Positions 4,529-5,194 of a stretch of 5,194 nucleotides of DNA are shown piece after piece. Both the position numbers and the translations under genes were made by a program. The notes under the pieces are model-generated. The model was not told the DNA's origin and did no database searches. It saw only the letters and a list, made by a program, of their open reading frames with translations. Source of the stretch: an uncultured Clostridia bacterium (lineage in GTDB: Bacteria; Bacillota; Clostridia; Oscillospirales; Ruminococcaceae); contig CAMEPN010000159.1 of NCBI GenBank assembly GCA_945931735.1, positions 1-5,194 on the forward strand. The letters run 5' to 3'. Each line of letters starts with the position of its first letter. Position 1 is the first letter of the stretch.

Positions 4529-4547
4529 AATTAGTAAATATATAGTA
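4506..4547. promoter_or_regulatory. Operator candidates at repressor promoter
   Basis: TAGTA, the complement of TACTA, occurs at 4506-4510 (within TAGTACCA), 4532-4536 and 4543-4547. The last two are within identical TAGTAAA units 11 bp apart, mirroring the pair over the leftward promoter. The array brackets both divergent promoters, as expected for a repressor that controls the operon and itself. Confidence 0.5.
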
Positions 4548-4573
4548 AAATCAATTAAAAGAGGTGGTATCAA

Positions 4574-4783
4574 ATGAGTACTGTATTTTTTAATCTAAGA
4601 ATAGATGAAGAACTCAACGAAGAAATTATAAAAATAGCAAAAGAAGAAGGAAGAAGTAAAAACAAGCAGATAGAACAGATACTTAAAGAATATGTAAGGA
4701 AATACTATGCAGAAAATAAATCAATAGAGATAAATCAATCAAACAATCATAAAGCAGTAGTTAATATAGATTCGAAAAAATAA
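4574..4783 (+). CDS. Arc-type ribbon-helix-helix repressor
   Basis: This 69-aa protein is a small DNA-binding repressor of the Arc/MetJ fold. FFNLRIDEEL (residues 5-14) gives the DNA-contacting beta strand, followed by helix A, the GRSKNKQIEQIL turn and helix B (26-37). The pattern FNLR, then Lys-x-Ala-x-Glu-x-Gly-Arg-Ser, then Asn-x-x-Ile, closely follows phage P22 Arc. The tail after about 50 is Asn/Lys-rich and of unknown use. GAGGTGG (4561-4567) lies 6 nt before the ATG. It is transcribed away from the phage operon and separated from it only by the promoter/operator region, so it is the likely switch between quiet integration and operon expression. The target sites are inferred, not shown. 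Confidence 0.88.
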   Translation: MSTVFFNLRIDEELNEEIIKIAKEEGRSKNKQIEQILKEYVRKYYAENKSIEINQSNNHKAVVNIDSKK

Positions 4784-4784
4784 A

Positions 4785-4789
4785 AGGAG
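4785..4789 (+). promoter_or_regulatory. Ribosome binding site of the interrupted ORF
   Basis: AGGAG directly follows the repressor stop codon, 12 nt before the ATG at 4802. That is longer than ideal but usable. The presence of this site, with no terminator in between, suggests that the repressor and the next ORF form one operon. Confidence 0.4.
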
Positions 4790-4801
4790 AAATATAAAAA
4801 A

Positions 4802-5164
4802 ATGAAAAACGTAATAAAGGTAAACGAATCAACAAAGCACTACATTTACAAAGAAATAGGACTTATAAAAGGATATAAGCTTACAAATGAAACAAATGAG
4901 ACAGAAGGAATAATAATAAACGATATAAAGATTGAAATTAATCTTGCAAGCTCGACATGAAAAGATCTTTACGAACAAATAAAAGATAAATTCAAGCCCG
5001 AGAACCTAAAACAGAAGTATGCAACATCAGCAAATTACGTATATACGGAAAGGCAAGAAAAAGACTTATTATTCATTGAAATAAAGATACTGACAGACAG
5101 GACGAACAAAAAAGAAATAATTGCAAAAAAGAAGCTGCTTTACAAAATAAACAAATACACATAA
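4802..5164 (+). pseudogene. Unknown ORF with one in-frame TGA
   Basis: From ATG 4802 the frame is open to TAA 5162-5164 (120 codons) except for a single TGA at codon 53 (4958-4960). Codon use, AT-rich third positions and a Lys/Glu/Ile-rich composition continue unchanged across the TGA (residues before it INLASST, after it KDLYEQIKDKF), which indicates one coding sequence rather than two. Either it is a recent nonsense mutation, a sequencing error, or the TGA is decoded. No start codon with a good binding site restarts the second half. I recognise no domain; predicted helix- and strand-forming segments alternate, with no membrane span or signal peptide. It lies 18 bp after the repressor and is probably co-transcribed with it, so it may be an element-encoded accessory or regulatory protein. 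Confidence 0.55.
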
Positions 5165-5194
5165 TTGTAAATTTCAAAATTTTGGATAATAGAC

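Noticed and set aside
4146..5164. General reassignment of TGA to tryptophan in this element
   Set aside because: The rep gene and both small membrane-protein ORFs end in TGA exactly at tight gene overlaps, and reading through them gives extensions into neighbouring genes; TGG is used normally for Trp.
1..5194. CRISPR array or insertion sequence
   Set aside because: No regularly spaced repeats with unique spacers, no transposase, and no terminal inverted repeats with target duplications.

Overview
The window carries most of a small, inovirus-like (filamentous phage-like) integrated element, beside a pair of tRNA genes that also mark the end of a second, unrelated-looking insertion. The host looks like a low-to-mid GC Gram-positive, probably a Clostridia member. 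The reasons are strong purine-rich ribosome binding sites, a tRNA-Lys 3' half of the Bacillota type, and no secretin gene. No host marker gene is present, so this assignment is an inference.

Layout. Bases 1-620 contain no convincing large gene. They hold GC-rich nested palindromes (32-133), two 15-bp repeats, several hairpins, and a possible tiny minus-strand ORF with a very good ribosome binding site and terminator. Bases 621-670 are the 3' half of a tRNA-Lys gene with no 5' half, the usual scar of integration into a tRNA. A terminator-like hairpin (674-713), an intact tRNA-Arg(CCG) (728-804) and a bidirectional terminator (815-842) follow.

From 876 to about 4500 a compact leftward operon runs on the minus strand. 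In transcription order it has a sigma70-type promoter, a structured 5' leader, one or two tiny ORFs ending in a coat-like single-membrane-span peptide, a 73-aa membrane protein, a Zot/pI-type assembly ATPase, a Rep_trans-family replication initiator and a XerC/D-like tyrosine recombinase. From the coat-like peptide onward, each gene overlaps the next by 1 to 14 nt. Divergently, an Arc-type ribbon-helix-helix repressor (4574-4783) is followed by an unknown ORF (4802-5164) interrupted by one in-frame TGA.

How it would work: Rep starts rolling-circle replication, the Zot-like ATPase and small membrane proteins handle extrusion, and the recombinase integrates and excises the element. The Arc-like protein probably represses the operon through a cluster of TACTA/TAGTA half-sites over the divergent promoters. 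No large adsorption protein (pIII-like) or ssDNA-binding protein is recognisable. The element is therefore a very reduced inovirus, a satellite dependent on a helper, or continues beyond the right edge. The most unusual points are the missing adhesin, the integrase translationally tied to rep, two separate in-frame TGA codons in small ORFs, the overlapping hairpins (possible pseudoknot) in the leader, and a 10-bp sequence shared by the tRNA-Lys scar and the integrase-proximal end.
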